Below, in pieces: positions 51,035 to 60,812 of a stretch of DNA of 64,000 bases; positions within the stretch are counted from its first letter, which is position 1; each line of letters opens with the position of its first letter. The position numbers and the translations under genes were made by a program. The notes beneath the pieces were generated by a model, which was not told where the DNA came from, searched no databases, and worked only from the letters and a program-made list of their open reading frames with translations. This DNA is from Syntrophobacter sp963666995 (lineage in GTDB: Bacteria; Desulfobacterota; Syntrophobacteria; Syntrophobacterales; Syntrophobacteraceae): the NCBI GenBank assembly GCA_963666995.1, contig OY762941.1:4402001-4466000 (forward strand), read 5' to 3'.

Positions 51035-52849
51035 ATGGCAACGGACCAGGTACCCAAGGAACAGCATTTGATCGAAGACATTGATGAACTGCGGGAGCGG
51101 CTCGAAGAATCGGAAGCGGTCATTGATGCCATTCGCCAGGGTGATGTTGATGCCGTTGTCGTCTACCATCCAAGCGAACAGGTTTATACCCTCAAGGGAG
51201 CCGATTACAGCTACCGTGTACTCATCGAAGCCATAAGCGAAGGCGCTCTCGTGATCTCTGCGAGCGGGATGATTGCCTACTGCAACTACCGGTTCGCCGA
51301 GATGCTCCAGACAACAGCCCGGGACCTCACGGGATCTTCCCTTTTCGATTGCATAAGACCGGAAGATCTGAGCGCCTTTGAAAAACTGCTCCAGGCGGGC
51401 ATCACCGACAGCGTCAAAGGGGAAATTACGCTTCGAGCCGAGGGAGGAAGCTTGCTGTCGGCGCATTTTTCGATATCTCCTTTGCTTATGGGCGATTTCC
51501 GGGGAGCTTGCGCCGTTGTGACCGACTTGACTGAACAAAAGCTGATTGAGGAGGAGCTTAGAAAGCATCGCTCGGAACTTGAGCGGTTGGTCGACGAGCG
51601 CACGGAAGAGCTTCACAAGGCCAATGATGAATTAGAGCGTCGCGTTCGGGAACGAACCGCCGAGGTGGTGGGAGTAAATGCGCAACTGAGTCGAGAAATT
51701 CTGGAGCGGCAGCAGAGTCAGACTGCTCTGCAGTTGGAACGTGATAACTTCAGAAAACTCTCACAGGAATTCCATGCTCTTCTGAATGCTATCAGCGACA
51801 CTTTGGTCCTGCTCTCTCCCGACATGGAAATATTGTGGACAAACCGTGGGAATGCTCAGCAGTTGAACGAGGCGCTATCCGGGGTGGCAAAGCAGTACTG
51901 TCATGAATTATTGCAGGATCTGTCTACTGCGTCTGAGGACTCTCCGGTAACGAGATGTTTCAATACCGGGGAAAAGGAAGTTTCGGTGGTAACCCACAAT
52001 GGTGCCGTACTGGACATAAGGGCCTTTCCAATCAAAGAGGGTGACAGGGTCAGCAGCGTTCTCCTGCTGGCCAGTGATATTACCGAAAAGATGGCGCTGC
52101 AGGCGGAAGCCATGCAGGCATGTCATTTGGCCACATTGGGGGAACTGGCCGCCGGAATTGCTCATGAGATCAGTAATCCCATCACCGGTATCATAAACTA
52201 TGGTCAAATATTGATAAACGAGTGCAGTGCCGAGAGCATGGAAAATGACATTGGCAAGCGAATCGTGAAGGAAGGGGAGCGTATCGGCCGTATAGTCAAG
52301 ACTCTGCTCTCCTATGCGCGCGATGATGAGCGGGAGGGAAAAAAAACGACGTCCGTTTCTGCGATACTTGAAGAATCGATCATTCTAACCCAGGCGCAAA
52401 TGCGAAAGGAGGGCATCGATCTAAAGATAAATCTTCCTGACGACCCTCCTGAAGTGGATGTCAACTTTCAGCAGATCCAGCAGAGTTTCATAAATATTAT
52501 CAGCAACGCGCGCTATGCGTTAAACGAGAAATATCCGGAAAGGCATAAAAATAAACTCCTTGAAATCAGCAGCGAGAAAGTGATCATCAGCGGTCGCCAG
52601 TATGTGCGAATCGTATTTCATGATCGGGGAATCGGAATTTCACCCCATGAGCTGCCCATGCTGACAAAGGCATTCTTTTCCACAAAGCCTTTTGGGAAAG
52701 GAACCGGCCTGGGGTTGAACATCACAGACAGGATCATCAGGGATCATGGGGGGGTCCTCAGTTTTGAGAGTCTCAAAGGGGAATTTACCAAGGTGATAAT
52801 TAACCTACCCGCTAAGGTGAACGATGAATGCCAGGATTCTTGTAATTGA
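51035..52849 (+). CDS. PAS-domain sensor histidine kinase (cytosolic)
   Basis: A 604-residue kinase without membrane segments. An N-terminal coiled coil (about 8-30) is followed by a PAS domain (about 58-170), a long coiled coil (170-235) and a second PAS (about 240-355). The HisKA domain has phospho-acceptor His377 (GIAHEISNPITGI), and the HATPase domain has FQQIQQSFINIISNARYAL, DRGIGIS and GKGTGLGL motifs. The ATG at 51035 follows GCGGAGG. It overlaps the sigma-54 response regulator by 26 bases, so the two are almost certainly partners. The Kai proteins upstream may modulate it (inference). Confidence 0.88.
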   Translation: MATDQVPKEQHLIEDIDELRERLEESEAVIDAIRQGDVDAVVVYHPSEQVYTLKGADYSYRVLIEAISEGALVISASGMIAYCNYRFAEMLQTTARDLTGSSLFDCIRPEDLSAFEKLLQAGITDSVKGEITLRAEGGSLLSAHFSISPLLMGDFRGACAVVTDLTEQKLIEEELRKHRSELERLVDERTEELHKANDELERRVRERTAEVVGVNAQLSREILERQQSQTALQLERDNFRKLSQEFHALLNAISDTLVLLSPDMEILWTNRGNAQQLNEALSGVAKQYCHELLQDLSTASEDSPVTRCFNTGEKEVSVVTHNGAVLDIRAFPIKEGDRVSSVLLLASDITEKMALQAEAMQACHLATLGELAAGIAHEISNPITGIINYGQILINECSAESMENDIGKRIVKEGERIGRIVKTLLSYARDDEREGKKTTSVSAILEESIILTQAQMRKEGIDLKINLPDDPPEVDVNFQQIQQSFINIISNARYALNEKYPERHKNKLLEISSEKVIISGRQYVRIVFHDRGIGISPHELPMLTKAFFSTKPFGKGTGLGLNITDRIIRDHGGVLSFESLKGEFTKVIINLPAKVNDECQDSCN

Positions 52850-54527
52850 CGATGAAGAAGGGATCAGGTTTACCTTCGAAAGGTTCCTCAAGGCCGAGGG
52901 GCATGTCGTAGCGACTGCAGGAAGCTGCAGCGAAGCCTGGACTCGAATAAACGAGACGAGCTTTGATCTGATATTTGCAGACATCATCCTGGACGATGGA
53001 ACCGGACTCGATGTCTTACGGGAGATCAGAGGAAGAGGACTGAGTTGTCCGGTGATCATGATCACAGGAAATCCAAGTATCGAGACCGCTGCCGACTCTA
53101 TCCGCCTGGGCGCCTTCGATTACATCCCTAAGCCCATCAACCAGGAAGCGTTGCTGCATGCCACGTACACGGCCTTGAAGTATAAGGCGGTCAATGAAGA
53201 AAAGGAAAGATACCGTACAAATATCGAGGCGATTTTCAGAAGTGTCAAGGATGCCATCATCACCGTGGACAAAAGGTTAATCGTCATCGAGCTTAATGAA
53301 GCGGCTATGACCATGGGTGGATATTCTCGTGATGACATTGGAAAGTCGTTTAGCTCTCTATCCGGGGTGTGCGGTGGAAGACTTGTCGAGATTCTCGAGG
53401 AAGCGATCAAGAATGGAGAACCTGTTGAGGTTGACCGTATGGAATGCCAGCCCGAGAATCGTGCAAGAAAGGTCATTAGCGTAAGGACCTATCCTCTACT
53501 TAGCCTCCGGGGCGCACTCTCAGGTGTCGTTATGGTGTTGAGGGATGATACGCATGTGGCCGACCTCGAAAGGGAGCTTAAGGAGCACCGGCAGTTTCAT
53601 CGCATTGTAGGCAGAAGCAAGGAGATGCAGAAGGTCTATTCTCTTATAAGAGCTCTGGCCGGCGTTCAAACGACTGTTCTCATCACGGGAGAAAGTGGGA
53701 CAGGGAAAGAACTGGTAGCCGAGGCGCTGCATCGTGCCGGAGAACGCAGCCATAAGCCGTTGGTCAAGGTGAACTGCTCGTCGTTGCCTGAGAGCCTGCT
53801 GGAGAGCGAGCTTTTCGGCCATGTGAAAGGGGCGTTTACAGGGGCCATCAGAGACAACGTGGGGCGATTCCACAGAGCAGATGGCGGTACCATTTTCCTG
53901 GATGAGGTTGGTGACATCTCGCCAATGATACAACTCAAGCTCCTACGCGTCCTTGAAGAGAAGCAATTTGAGCGAGTCGGAAACTCTACTCCGGTGAAGG
54001 TGGATGTTCGGCTGATCGCTGCAACAAACAAAAATCTCCTGGAAAAAGTCAGCCGTGGAGAATTGAGAGAAGACCTCTACTACCGGCTTAAGGTGGTGGA
54101 GATCAGGTTACCACCCTTAAGAGACAGGCGCGAAGACATCCCTCTTCTGATCGATCACTTTCGTAATGGGTTCAACGTCAAATTCAAGAAAAGAATTGAG
54201 GCGGTATCTTCTGATGTATTCAAAGCCTTTCTCAAATATCCCTGGCCCGGTAATGTGCGGGAACTCGAGCACACCATGGAGCATGCCTTCGTCCTTTGCA
54301 GCCAAAACATCATCACCTTCGATCATCTGCCGCCCGACTTCATGAGCGCTCCCGGAATCGAGCACCGGTCTCCCGATGAGACACAAGCGGTCGATTCTCA
54401 CGCAATTCTTGAAGCCCTGGACAAAACCGCCTGGAACAAAGCAAAAGCAGCCCGATTGCTGGGGATAGATCGCGTGACCCTCTATCGAAAAATCAAAAGA
54501 TACAACCTCACTAACCCCATGACCTGA
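52824..54527 (+). CDS. Sigma-54-dependent response regulator (REC-PAS-AAA+-Fis)
   Basis: A 567-residue NtrC-type activator. The receiver domain has phospho-acceptor Asp53 (FADIILDDGTG). A PAS domain (about 130-245) and an AAA+ domain follow, the latter with Walker A GESGTGKE, the sigma-54-contacting GAFTGA motif and an arginine-finger region (DLYYRL). A Fis-type helix-turn-helix ends it (NKAKAARLLGIDRVTLYRKIKR). The last gene of the Kai operon, it overlaps the kinase. It is the natural candidate to bind the palindromic enhancer blocks at 42758, 45587, 57658 and 60813 (inference). Confidence 0.93.
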   Translation: MNARILVIDDEEGIRFTFERFLKAEGHVVATAGSCSEAWTRINETSFDLIFADIILDDGTGLDVLREIRGRGLSCPVIMITGNPSIETAADSIRLGAFDYIPKPINQEALLHATYTALKYKAVNEEKERYRTNIEAIFRSVKDAIITVDKRLIVIELNEAAMTMGGYSRDDIGKSFSSLSGVCGGRLVEILEEAIKNGEPVEVDRMECQPENRARKVISVRTYPLLSLRGALSGVVMVLRDDTHVADLERELKEHRQFHRIVGRSKEMQKVYSLIRALAGVQTTVLITGESGTGKELVAEALHRAGERSHKPLVKVNCSSLPESLLESELFGHVKGAFTGAIRDNVGRFHRADGGTIFLDEVGDISPMIQLKLLRVLEEKQFERVGNSTPVKVDVRLIAATNKNLLEKVSRGELREDLYYRLKVVEIRLPPLRDRREDIPLLIDHFRNGFNVKFKKRIEAVSSDVFKAFLKYPWPGNVRELEHTMEHAFVLCSQNIITFDHLPPDFMSAPGIEHRSPDETQAVDSHAILEALDKTAWNKAKAARLLGIDRVTLYRKIKRYNLTNPMT

Positions 54528-54896
54528 CAGGTCGCAACGAAAGATGAAAACCTCACGGATCGTAAGTGCAAGGAGTAAGTCGTGAGAGCGAACTTCTTTC
54601 TCCCATACGCCTTGCGTTCTCACGAAGAGTTTTCCATTTCGGAAGGCACCCGCTGGTAACGCGAGAAAGTCAGAGCTGCGCCGACATTCGTTAAGATAAG
54701 CTCCGGCATGGAAGTTGGTCGAAGAGTGGACATGCAACGCCCCAAGGAGATGATCGAAGCACTCAGGCTCTAACTATTTATTATGTTTATGGCATCGGTT
54801 GGTTTTCTCTTCTAATGGTCTTGGCGAGGCTACCTTCCACAGCTACAAACATATATTGCAGTGGAATTTCTCATCCCTTCTTTAGAGGAACTCATC
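54528..54896. other. Intergenic region
   Basis: About 370 bases between the regulator and the magnesium ATPase. CCGGCATGGAAGTTGG (about 54703-54718) resembles a sigma-54 promoter but has GG at -12 and no enhancer block nearby. No gene or RNA was recognised. Confidence 0.45.
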
Positions 54897-57443
54897 ATGC
54901 CCACACGCCCTGTTGAAACTGAGCCCCCCTTCTGGCAACTTCCCGTTGCAGCACTTCTGGAAAATCTGAATTCCAGCCCCAGTGGTCTGAGCAGCACGGA
55001 AGCGGCTCTCCGCCTGGCCCATTTCGGCCCCAACCTGATCCATGCGGAGCGAAAGCGGGCACTGCTCATTCAATTTCTGGCCAAGTTCCGTAATCCCCTG
55101 GTCATCATTCTCCTCACCGCCAGTGCACTTTCGGCCTTCACCGGAGATGCCGCCAGCTTTTTCATCATCGGCACCATAGTCCTTATCAGCGTGACCCTCG
55201 ATTTCGTGCAGGAATACCAGGCAGGGCAGGCGGCGGAACGTCTGCGGCAGTCGGTAGCGGTGCGCGGGCAGGTGTTGCGCGAGGGCAAACCTTTTGAGAT
55301 CCCTCTCGCGGACATGGTTCCCGGGGATATCGCACTCCTGGCCGCCGGCGATGTGGTCCCCTGTGACGGGCGCGTGCTTGAGGCAAAGGACTTTTTCGTC
55401 AATCAAGCCCTGCTGACCGGGGAACCCTTTCCCGTGGAAAAGGCTCCCGGTGAATTTCCCGGAGAGCCCGATATCCTCACGGTCGGCAACACCGTGCTTT
55501 TGGGGACATCGGTAATCAGCGGCACTGCAAAAGCGCTGATGTGCCGCACCGGGCAGAATACGGAACTCGGTGAAATTGCCGACACCCTTCGTGCCAAGGC
55601 CCCGCCCACTGCTTTTGAGCAGGGGACTCAACGTTTCGGATACCTCATCATGCGCATGACGGTCCTTCTCGTCTTGTTTGTTCTCCTGATCAACGCCTTC
55701 TTTCACCGCCCATGGCTGGAATCGTTCCTGTTTGCCGTGGCCCTGGCGGTGGGACTGACGCCTGAGCTTCTCCCCATGGTGGTCTCCGTGACCCTGTCAC
55801 GGGGGGCGCAGCGCATGGCGGCCAATAAGGTGATCGTCAAGCGGCTGGCCTCGATCCATAACCTGGGGAGCATGGATGTATTCTGCACCGACAAAACGGG
55901 CACCCTGACCGAGGCCCGCATCCATCTGGAACGCAACATGGACCCCCTTGGACGGGAAAGTGCGAGGGTTCTGGAACTGGCTTATTTCAACAGCTTTTTT
56001 GAAACAGGATTGAAAAGTCCCCTCGACATCGCCATTCTGGAGCACCAGGAGATCGATATAAGGGGCTGGCGAAAGATCGATGAAGTGCCGTTCGACTTCG
56101 AACGCCGACGGATTTCGGTGCTCCTGGACAATGGCACGACCAGGTTGATTGTGGTCAAGGGGGCTCCCGAAGATATCCTGCGTCTGTCGGTCAGCTACGA
56201 GGCGGATGGAGAGGCAGACCTGCGTCCCCTGGATGAAGCGGCGCTTGGCAGCGTCAATGCGCAATTTGAGGGACTGAGTAAAGAAGGCTTCCGGGTTCTG
56301 GGGATCGCCTCACGGCAGGTGGGGATGGACCATGTCCATGCCGTGGTAAGCGATGAAACGGAGCTGGTCTTTGCGGGTTTTGCCGCATTCCTCGATCCTC
56401 CCAAGGAGAGCGCCAAAGAGGCTTTGGCCAACCTTGCCGCGGACCGGGTCGAGGTCAAGATCATAAGCGGCGACAATGAACTGGTGACCCAGCATGTCTT
56501 CGCTCAACTCGGTCTTCCCGTAAGAGGGGTGCTCACCGGCGCCGAGTTACAGCAGATGGACGATCAGGCACTGTCGGCGAGGGTGGAGCAGGTGAACCTC
56601 TTCTGCCGCGTTACGCCTGCCCAGAAAAACCGGGTCATCCTTGCCTTGAAACGGCGCGGCCACGTGGTGGGGTATCTCGGCGACGGCATCAACGATGCTC
56701 CATCGCTCCATTCGGCTGACGTCAGCATTTCCGTGGATAGTGCCGTGGACGTGGCGAAAGCTGCGGCGGACATGATCCTTATGGAACGCGACCTGAAGGT
56801 CCTCCATGCAGGCGTCGTTGAAGGACGGCGCACCTTCGGGAATATCATGAAATACATCATGATGGGTACCAGTTCCAATTTCGGGAACATGTTCAGCATG
56901 GCGGGGGCATCGCTTTTTCTCCCCTTCCTGCCCATGCTGCCGGTGCAGATCCTGCTGAACAACCTCCTCTACGACGTATCCGAACTACCCATCCCCCTGG
57001 ACCGTGTGGATGATGATTACTTAAGCCGACCCCGGCACTGGGACATGAAGTACATCCGCAACTTCATGCTGGTTATCGGCCCGGTCAGCTCAGTTTTCGA
57101 CTTCCTCACCTTTTACATCATGCTGGCGGTTTTCCATGCAGGGGAGGCGCTTTTCCATACAGGCTGGTTCATTGAGTCCATGGCCACACAGGTACTGGTC
57201 ATCTTCATCATCCGCACCCGTAAAAATCCCTTCAAAAGCCGACCCAACCCCTGGCTCATCATCTGCTCGCTGACGGTGGTGGCGGTGGCCGTTCTTCTGC
57301 CGTTCACCCCCGTGGGAGCCTACCTCGGGTTTGTAGCGCCCCCGGCTCTCTTTTTCCTTGTGTTGACCGCAATGCTGCTGGCCTACCTGTTAGCGGTGGA
57401 AGGGATGAAACGGTGGTTCTTCCGGCGCTTTGCCGCGGAGTAA
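54897..57443 (+). CDS. mgtA: Magnesium-transporting P-type ATPase (MgtA/MgtB)
   Basis: An 848-residue P3B ATPase. The N-terminal cation-ATPase domain (GLSSTEAALRLAHFGPN), the actuator (NQALLTGEPFPVEKA) and Asp332 in DKTGTLT are all present. So are the KGAPEDIL nucleotide-binding motif, LGDGINDAPSLHSADVSISV, and the membrane motif TPELLPMVV, which is typical of Mg2+ transporters. It imports Mg2+ across the inner membrane. The ATG at 54897 follows GAGGAA at good spacing; an upstream in-frame GTG at 54861 lacks this. No mgtC or leader gene is adjacent. Confidence 0.92.
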   Translation: MPTRPVETEPPFWQLPVAALLENLNSSPSGLSSTEAALRLAHFGPNLIHAERKRALLIQFLAKFRNPLVIILLTASALSAFTGDAASFFIIGTIVLISVTLDFVQEYQAGQAAERLRQSVAVRGQVLREGKPFEIPLADMVPGDIALLAAGDVVPCDGRVLEAKDFFVNQALLTGEPFPVEKAPGEFPGEPDILTVGNTVLLGTSVISGTAKALMCRTGQNTELGEIADTLRAKAPPTAFEQGTQRFGYLIMRMTVLLVLFVLLINAFFHRPWLESFLFAVALAVGLTPELLPMVVSVTLSRGAQRMAANKVIVKRLASIHNLGSMDVFCTDKTGTLTEARIHLERNMDPLGRESARVLELAYFNSFFETGLKSPLDIAILEHQEIDIRGWRKIDEVPFDFERRRISVLLDNGTTRLIVVKGAPEDILRLSVSYEADGEADLRPLDEAALGSVNAQFEGLSKEGFRVLGIASRQVGMDHVHAVVSDETELVFAGFAAFLDPPKESAKEALANLAADRVEVKIISGDNELVTQHVFAQLGLPVRGVLTGAELQQMDDQALSARVEQVNLFCRVTPAQKNRVILALKRRGHVVGYLGDGINDAPSLHSADVSISVDSAVDVAKAAADMILMERDLKVLHAGVVEGRRTFGNIMKYIMMGTSSNFGNMFSMAGASLFLPFLPMLPVQILLNNLLYDVSELPIPLDRVDDDYLSRPRHWDMKYIRNFMLVIGPVSSVFDFLTFYIMLAVFHAGEALFHTGWFIESMATQVLVIFIIRTRKNPFKSRPNPWLIICSLTVVAVAVLLPFTPVGAYLGFVAPPALFFLVLTAMLLAYLLAVEGMKRWFFRRFAAE

Positions 57444-57657
57444 TGTGGAGACCGGGCGGCAAGCGGTGGAGGCGCCTGCCTGGTTTCAGCAGAATCATTC
57501 GCCGGGTTCCCTGACATGCACCGCTTATTTCAGCATGGAATTCATGTTGAGCGAAGCTCTGCCCATTTACTGAGGCGGGCTCGGCAATGTAGCCGGCGAT
57601 CAGCTCAAAGCCGCCGGCGACGAGGGCGTGCCGGCAAAATACTCCCTGACATTGAAG

Positions 57658-57705
57658 TGTTACATGTGGCAGGGAAGAAATGCAACGCTTCTGCTGCATG
57701 CAACG
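57658..57705. promoter_or_regulatory. 48-bp palindromic enhancer block (C)
   Basis: Sites TGTTACATGTGGCA, ATGCAACGC and TGCTGCATGCAACG (57692-57705) in the same order and spacing as the other blocks. The 57705 side flank (TTTTTCTACTCGAGT) matches the left flank of blocks A and B read in reverse. Confidence 0.75.
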
Positions 57706-57804
57706 CTTTTTCTACTCGAGTCCTCACCCCGGGCGGTACTCGCTTTTTCCATAAGTATCCATATGCATTATATAAAAGGGTAAAGCAACGGTTCTCGATC
57801 CTTG

Positions 57805-57818
57805 GGCATGGAATTTGC
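57805..57818 (+). promoter_or_regulatory. Sigma-54-type promoter (C)
   Basis: GGCATGGAATTTGC on the plus strand, identical to the leftward promoter of block B, 99 bases past block C. It points to a truncated CsbD gene and the BON-domain gene. Confidence 0.8.
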
Positions 57819-57853
57819 CTGAACAACAGGCAGGATAGATCGCGACTCGTAAG

Positions 57854-58048
57854 TTGAAGGCGGGATTTATCGGAGTGCGGGAGTATTTATCCGGCAAGAT
57901 ATGGGAGGGATATGGCATCAAACATGAAGAGGCCGAGAGGCAGATCAAAGGAAAGCTCGAGTTGGATCGGTCTCATGTTGAACGAGCGAAACCAGCCACC
58001 ACAATCATGTTACTGGGTTCCCAAAACACCAGAAAGGATTTCAGATGA
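57854..58048 (+). pseudogene. Truncated CsbD-like gene
   Basis: A frame encoding REYLSGKIWEGYGIKHEEAE, which matches the C-terminal half of CsbD stress proteins (compare GKIQEKHGLAHEEAEK in the intact copy at 63463). The conserved N-terminal half (MNWDQIAGNWKQVKG type) is missing. The tail after RQIKG is unrelated and ends at the start of the BON gene. It is the first coding-like sequence after promoter C and is probably a remnant. Confidence 0.6.
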
Positions 58049-58365
58049 AAAAAGTCGTTTTCGCTGTAGTTTTGTTTTTGTCGATGGCCTTGATCTTCGG
58101 CTCTGCATTAACGACATTCGCAGCCCGAACTGCAGGGGTGGCGATCGACGATGCCACTATCACCACGAAAGTGAAGTATGAGTTGGCAGAAGATGTGAAA
58201 CTGAGCACACTGAAAACAGTCCAGGTCGATACCAATAAGGGAGAGGTTACTCTCACCGGTAAGGTTCATACCGAGGAACAGAAAGAACATGCGGGGCTTG
58301 TGGCCGACAAGGTGGATGGCGTTGTGAAGGTACACAACATGCTATCGGTAGTCCCGGAACAATAG
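58045..58365 (+). CDS. BON-domain periplasmic protein
   Basis: A 106-residue exported protein. The signal peptide (MKKVVFAVVLFLSMALIFGS...TFA) is followed by one BON domain: DDATITTKVKYELAED, VQVDTNKGEVTLTGKV and ADKVDGVVKVHNMLSV, as in OsmY. BON proteins bind phospholipid or help keep the envelope intact under osmotic or other stress. It lies 227 bases beyond the -12 element of promoter C. Confidence 0.9.
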   Translation: MKKVVFAVVLFLSMALIFGSALTTFAARTAGVAIDDATITTKVKYELAEDVKLSTLKTVQVDTNKGEVTLTGKVHTEEQKEHAGLVADKVDGVVKVHNMLSVVPEQ

Positions 58366-58708
58366 TCTGAGGAACGGGCCGGGAGTTTGGCGGGGGTAAC
58401 GAGGTTTTCAGAGTCCTTTTGGTGATACTTGCAGCCGGCCATCTCTTCGATGTCACAGATGGTAAACGAGTCGCCTCGAAGCTTGGTCGACTGTCCCTTC
58501 CGCCTGGCTCCTTGTAGACCGTCTTCCGGATACGACCGCAACTCGACCGGAGGGAGAGATCTTTATGACATCAGATATTCACGGAGATTTTTCGCTTTAC
58601 TCGAAATGACGGCATGTAACGTTATTTTGGAATCGTTGCGTTTGGGCTTGTGCCCCTTTTGCTCAATGCGATGATGGTCGGAGAAGAGGCTATTCGAGGA
58701 TTCGTGCA
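58366..58708. other. Gap between BON and PLD genes
   Basis: About 340 bases. No gene, enhancer block or convincing promoter was found. The PLD gene may be read through from promoter C or have an undetected promoter. Confidence 0.4.
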
Positions 58709-60124
58709 GTGAAAAATTTGAGCGCCGGCGCGCTAATGGGACCTATTTCCTTATTATTCGCTTTTCTCTGTCTGGTCACTGTTTCCGGTTGTGCATCCCT
58801 GCCGAATGTACAGAACATGATGGTCCATGATCTGTCGAGTTCCGATCAACGGACTAAGATCATGGGGCCTAAGGGTGAGCTTTCTTCAAAAACAAGTAAA
58901 GCGACGATCAAGCGGCTTGAGGGGGAGGTCGTTGCAACCAAACTTCTGGAGCAGCAGGTTCAGTTGATGCAGTCCGTCAGTGGGAGTCTATTGGTGGCCG
59001 GCAACAAGGTCACCCTGCTCATTGACGGGCCGGCCACATACGCAGCGATGTTTGAGGCCATCCAAAACGCCAGGGATCACATCAATTTTGAAACCTTCAT
59101 ACTTGAAGATGATGAAGTCGGCAGACGATTTTCCGATCTGCTCATCCGAAAAAGTGCTGAAGGCGTGCAAGTGAACCTGATTTACGATAGTTTTGGATCC
59201 AAGAACACTCCGGTTGGCTTTTTTCAGCGCTTACGCGATGGCGGGGTTCTAGTGCTTGAATTCAATCCCATTAATCCTACGAAGGTCCTCCGGGGAATGG
59301 GATGGGCATTACGCAATCGAGATCATCGTAAGATCCTGGTCGTTGACGGCGCCGTCGCTTTCACCGGCGGAGTCAACATCAGTGGTGTTTATTCCGGAAG
59401 CTCAGCCAGTCGATCCCGTAGTGGGAAGGCGGAAGAACCCTGGCGGGATACACACGTTCGAATCGAGGGCCCGGCAGCGCTACGACTCCAATGGCTTTTT
59501 ATGAAAACCTGGGAAAGGCAAAAGGGACCGGCACTTCCCCGCAGGGACTATTTCCCCTATGTGGAGCAAGCTGGAAGCACGCTGGTCAGGGTGGTCGGTA
59601 GTTTACCGGGTGAGAAGAATCGGCTTATATTCATGATGTACATGTCAGCCATCACACATGCGCAAAATTCCATTTACTTAACGACTCCTTATTTTCTGCC
59701 CGACAACCAATTGTTAAAAGCGCTCACCGAAGCCACGGCGCGCGGGGTTGATGTGAAGATCTTGCTTCCAGGCTTCAGTGATTCCGCACTGGTTTTCTAT
59801 GCGAGCCGGCATTACTATGCCCGGTTGTTAAAAGCAGGCGTTCAATTGTTTGAGAGACGCGGAGGGATGCTGCACGCAAAGACGGCGGTTATCGATGATG
59901 TCTGGTCTACTGTCGGATCGAGCAACCTGGACACAGAAAGCTTCCTTACCAATGACGAGGCCAATGCTGTGATCCTCGGTCGTGACTTCGCCGATAGTAT
60001 GCAGGCAATGTTTGAAAGAGATTTGGAAGAGTCCGATCAGGTAAGTCTGGAGAAGTGGGAAAAACGGTCACTCGACAATCGCCTAAAAGAATGGTCGGCC
60101 CGTCTGTTCAAACACTGGCTGTAG
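58709..60124 (+). CDS. Phospholipase D-type cardiolipin synthase-like lipoprotein
   Basis: A 471-residue protein with a lipoprotein signal (VSGCASLPN). Two HxKxxxxD catalytic motifs lie at RDHRKILVVDGAVAFTGG and LHAKTAVIDDVWSTVGSSN. This is the layout of bacterial PLD-type cardiolipin synthases and related phospholipid transferases, although the usual N-terminal membrane helices are replaced by a lipoprotein signal and about 90 variable residues. The start is GTG. Phospholipid synthesis or remodelling in the envelope is likely. Confidence 0.85.
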   Translation: MKNLSAGALMGPISLLFAFLCLVTVSGCASLPNVQNMMVHDLSSSDQRTKIMGPKGELSSKTSKATIKRLEGEVVATKLLEQQVQLMQSVSGSLLVAGNKVTLLIDGPATYAAMFEAIQNARDHINFETFILEDDEVGRRFSDLLIRKSAEGVQVNLIYDSFGSKNTPVGFFQRLRDGGVLVLEFNPINPTKVLRGMGWALRNRDHRKILVVDGAVAFTGGVNISGVYSGSSASRSRSGKAEEPWRDTHVRIEGPAALRLQWLFMKTWERQKGPALPRRDYFPYVEQAGSTLVRVVGSLPGEKNRLIFMMYMSAITHAQNSIYLTTPYFLPDNQLLKALTEATARGVDVKILLPGFSDSALVFYASRHYYARLLKAGVQLFERRGGMLHAKTAVIDDVWSTVGSSNLDTESFLTNDEANAVILGRDFADSMQAMFERDLEESDQVSLEKWEKRSLDNRLKEWSARLFKHWL

Positions 60125-60145
60125 GGAGCTGATGAAAAAGCCCTT

Positions 60146-60229
60146 ATGAAAATCGTCTGGAGGTTGATCGTGCGGTTCGGGTTGCTCTGCGTGGTGTTTT
60201 TCATCAGTCCTCTTGCCGCAGCCGGCTAG
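60146..60229 (+). CDS. Possible 27-residue membrane peptide
   Basis: An ATG frame just after the PLD stop encoding one hydrophobic helix (MKIVWRLIVRFGLLCVVFFI, then SPLAAAG). Its composition suits a tiny membrane peptide, but the ribosome site is weak and the frame overlaps an imperfect hairpin. Low confidence. Confidence 0.3.
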   Translation: MKIVWRLIVRFGLLCVVFFISPLAAAG

Positions 60230-60648
60230 GGGGTCAGATGCGGTGACGAGTTGGTGGGATGCTCAAGAAAATTCTGTTTTCTCCCGTGCTCTATGAGTAT
60301 TTCTCTCAGCCATGTTTCCACGGGGATCTTCCCTTGTGCCGTCGATACCAGGTAAGGTTTGCCTGACTGAAGGCTCTTTGACGCGCATGCATGGATGAAA
60401 TCCTCAGGGGATTCTATCCGGGATTTGAAATATTCATACTTATTCCTGATATGGTCTGCGGCCTCCTGGCTCGAATATTCGCTTCCATTCCTGGTGAATG
60501 TTAAATGTGATTTCGCTACTTGATCTATCAAATATTCGATGACCTTCTTGGTGCTTTCCCTTTCACTGCCTGGTTCCCCTCCGTGGGCAATAAAACAGGG
60601 GAACAGCAGAATACCTAATGAGCAAAGGATTATCTTCGGAGTCTTCAT
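60226..60648 (-). CDS. DUF5329 exported protein
   Basis: A 140-residue exported protein with signal peptide (about 1-22). The DUF5329 core follows (VIEYLIDQVAKSHLTFTRNGSEYSSQEAADHI, with DFIHACASKSLQSGKPYLV). Family function is unknown. It is convergent with the PLD gene and lies left of block D; no leftward promoter of the shared type was found for it. Confidence 0.82.
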   Translation of the reverse strand: MKTPKIILCSLGILLFPCFIAHGGEPGSERESTKKVIEYLIDQVAKSHLTFTRNGSEYSSQEAADHIRNKYEYFKSRIESPEDFIHACASKSLQSGKPYLVSTAQGKIPVETWLREILIEHGRKQNFLEHPTNSSPHLTP

Positions 60649-60812
60649 CGCGAGAACTATGACCTTTTATCACTGCAGAGGGTTCACTTGAATAAGCTTT
60701 ATTATTGCATTTCTCCTAACCAAGAATAATAATCCTTCCGGATCTCAAAGTAAACAGCTTACAGGACTTATTAATGCACGACGAATCGATCGCTGCCGCC
60801 TTCACCTTAGTG

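Noticed and set aside
54703..54740. Sigma-54-like GGCATGGAAGTTGG with a nearby CATGCAACG half-site upstream of mgtA
   Set aside because: The -12 is GG, the half-site is downstream and no 48-bp block is present, so the match is weak.
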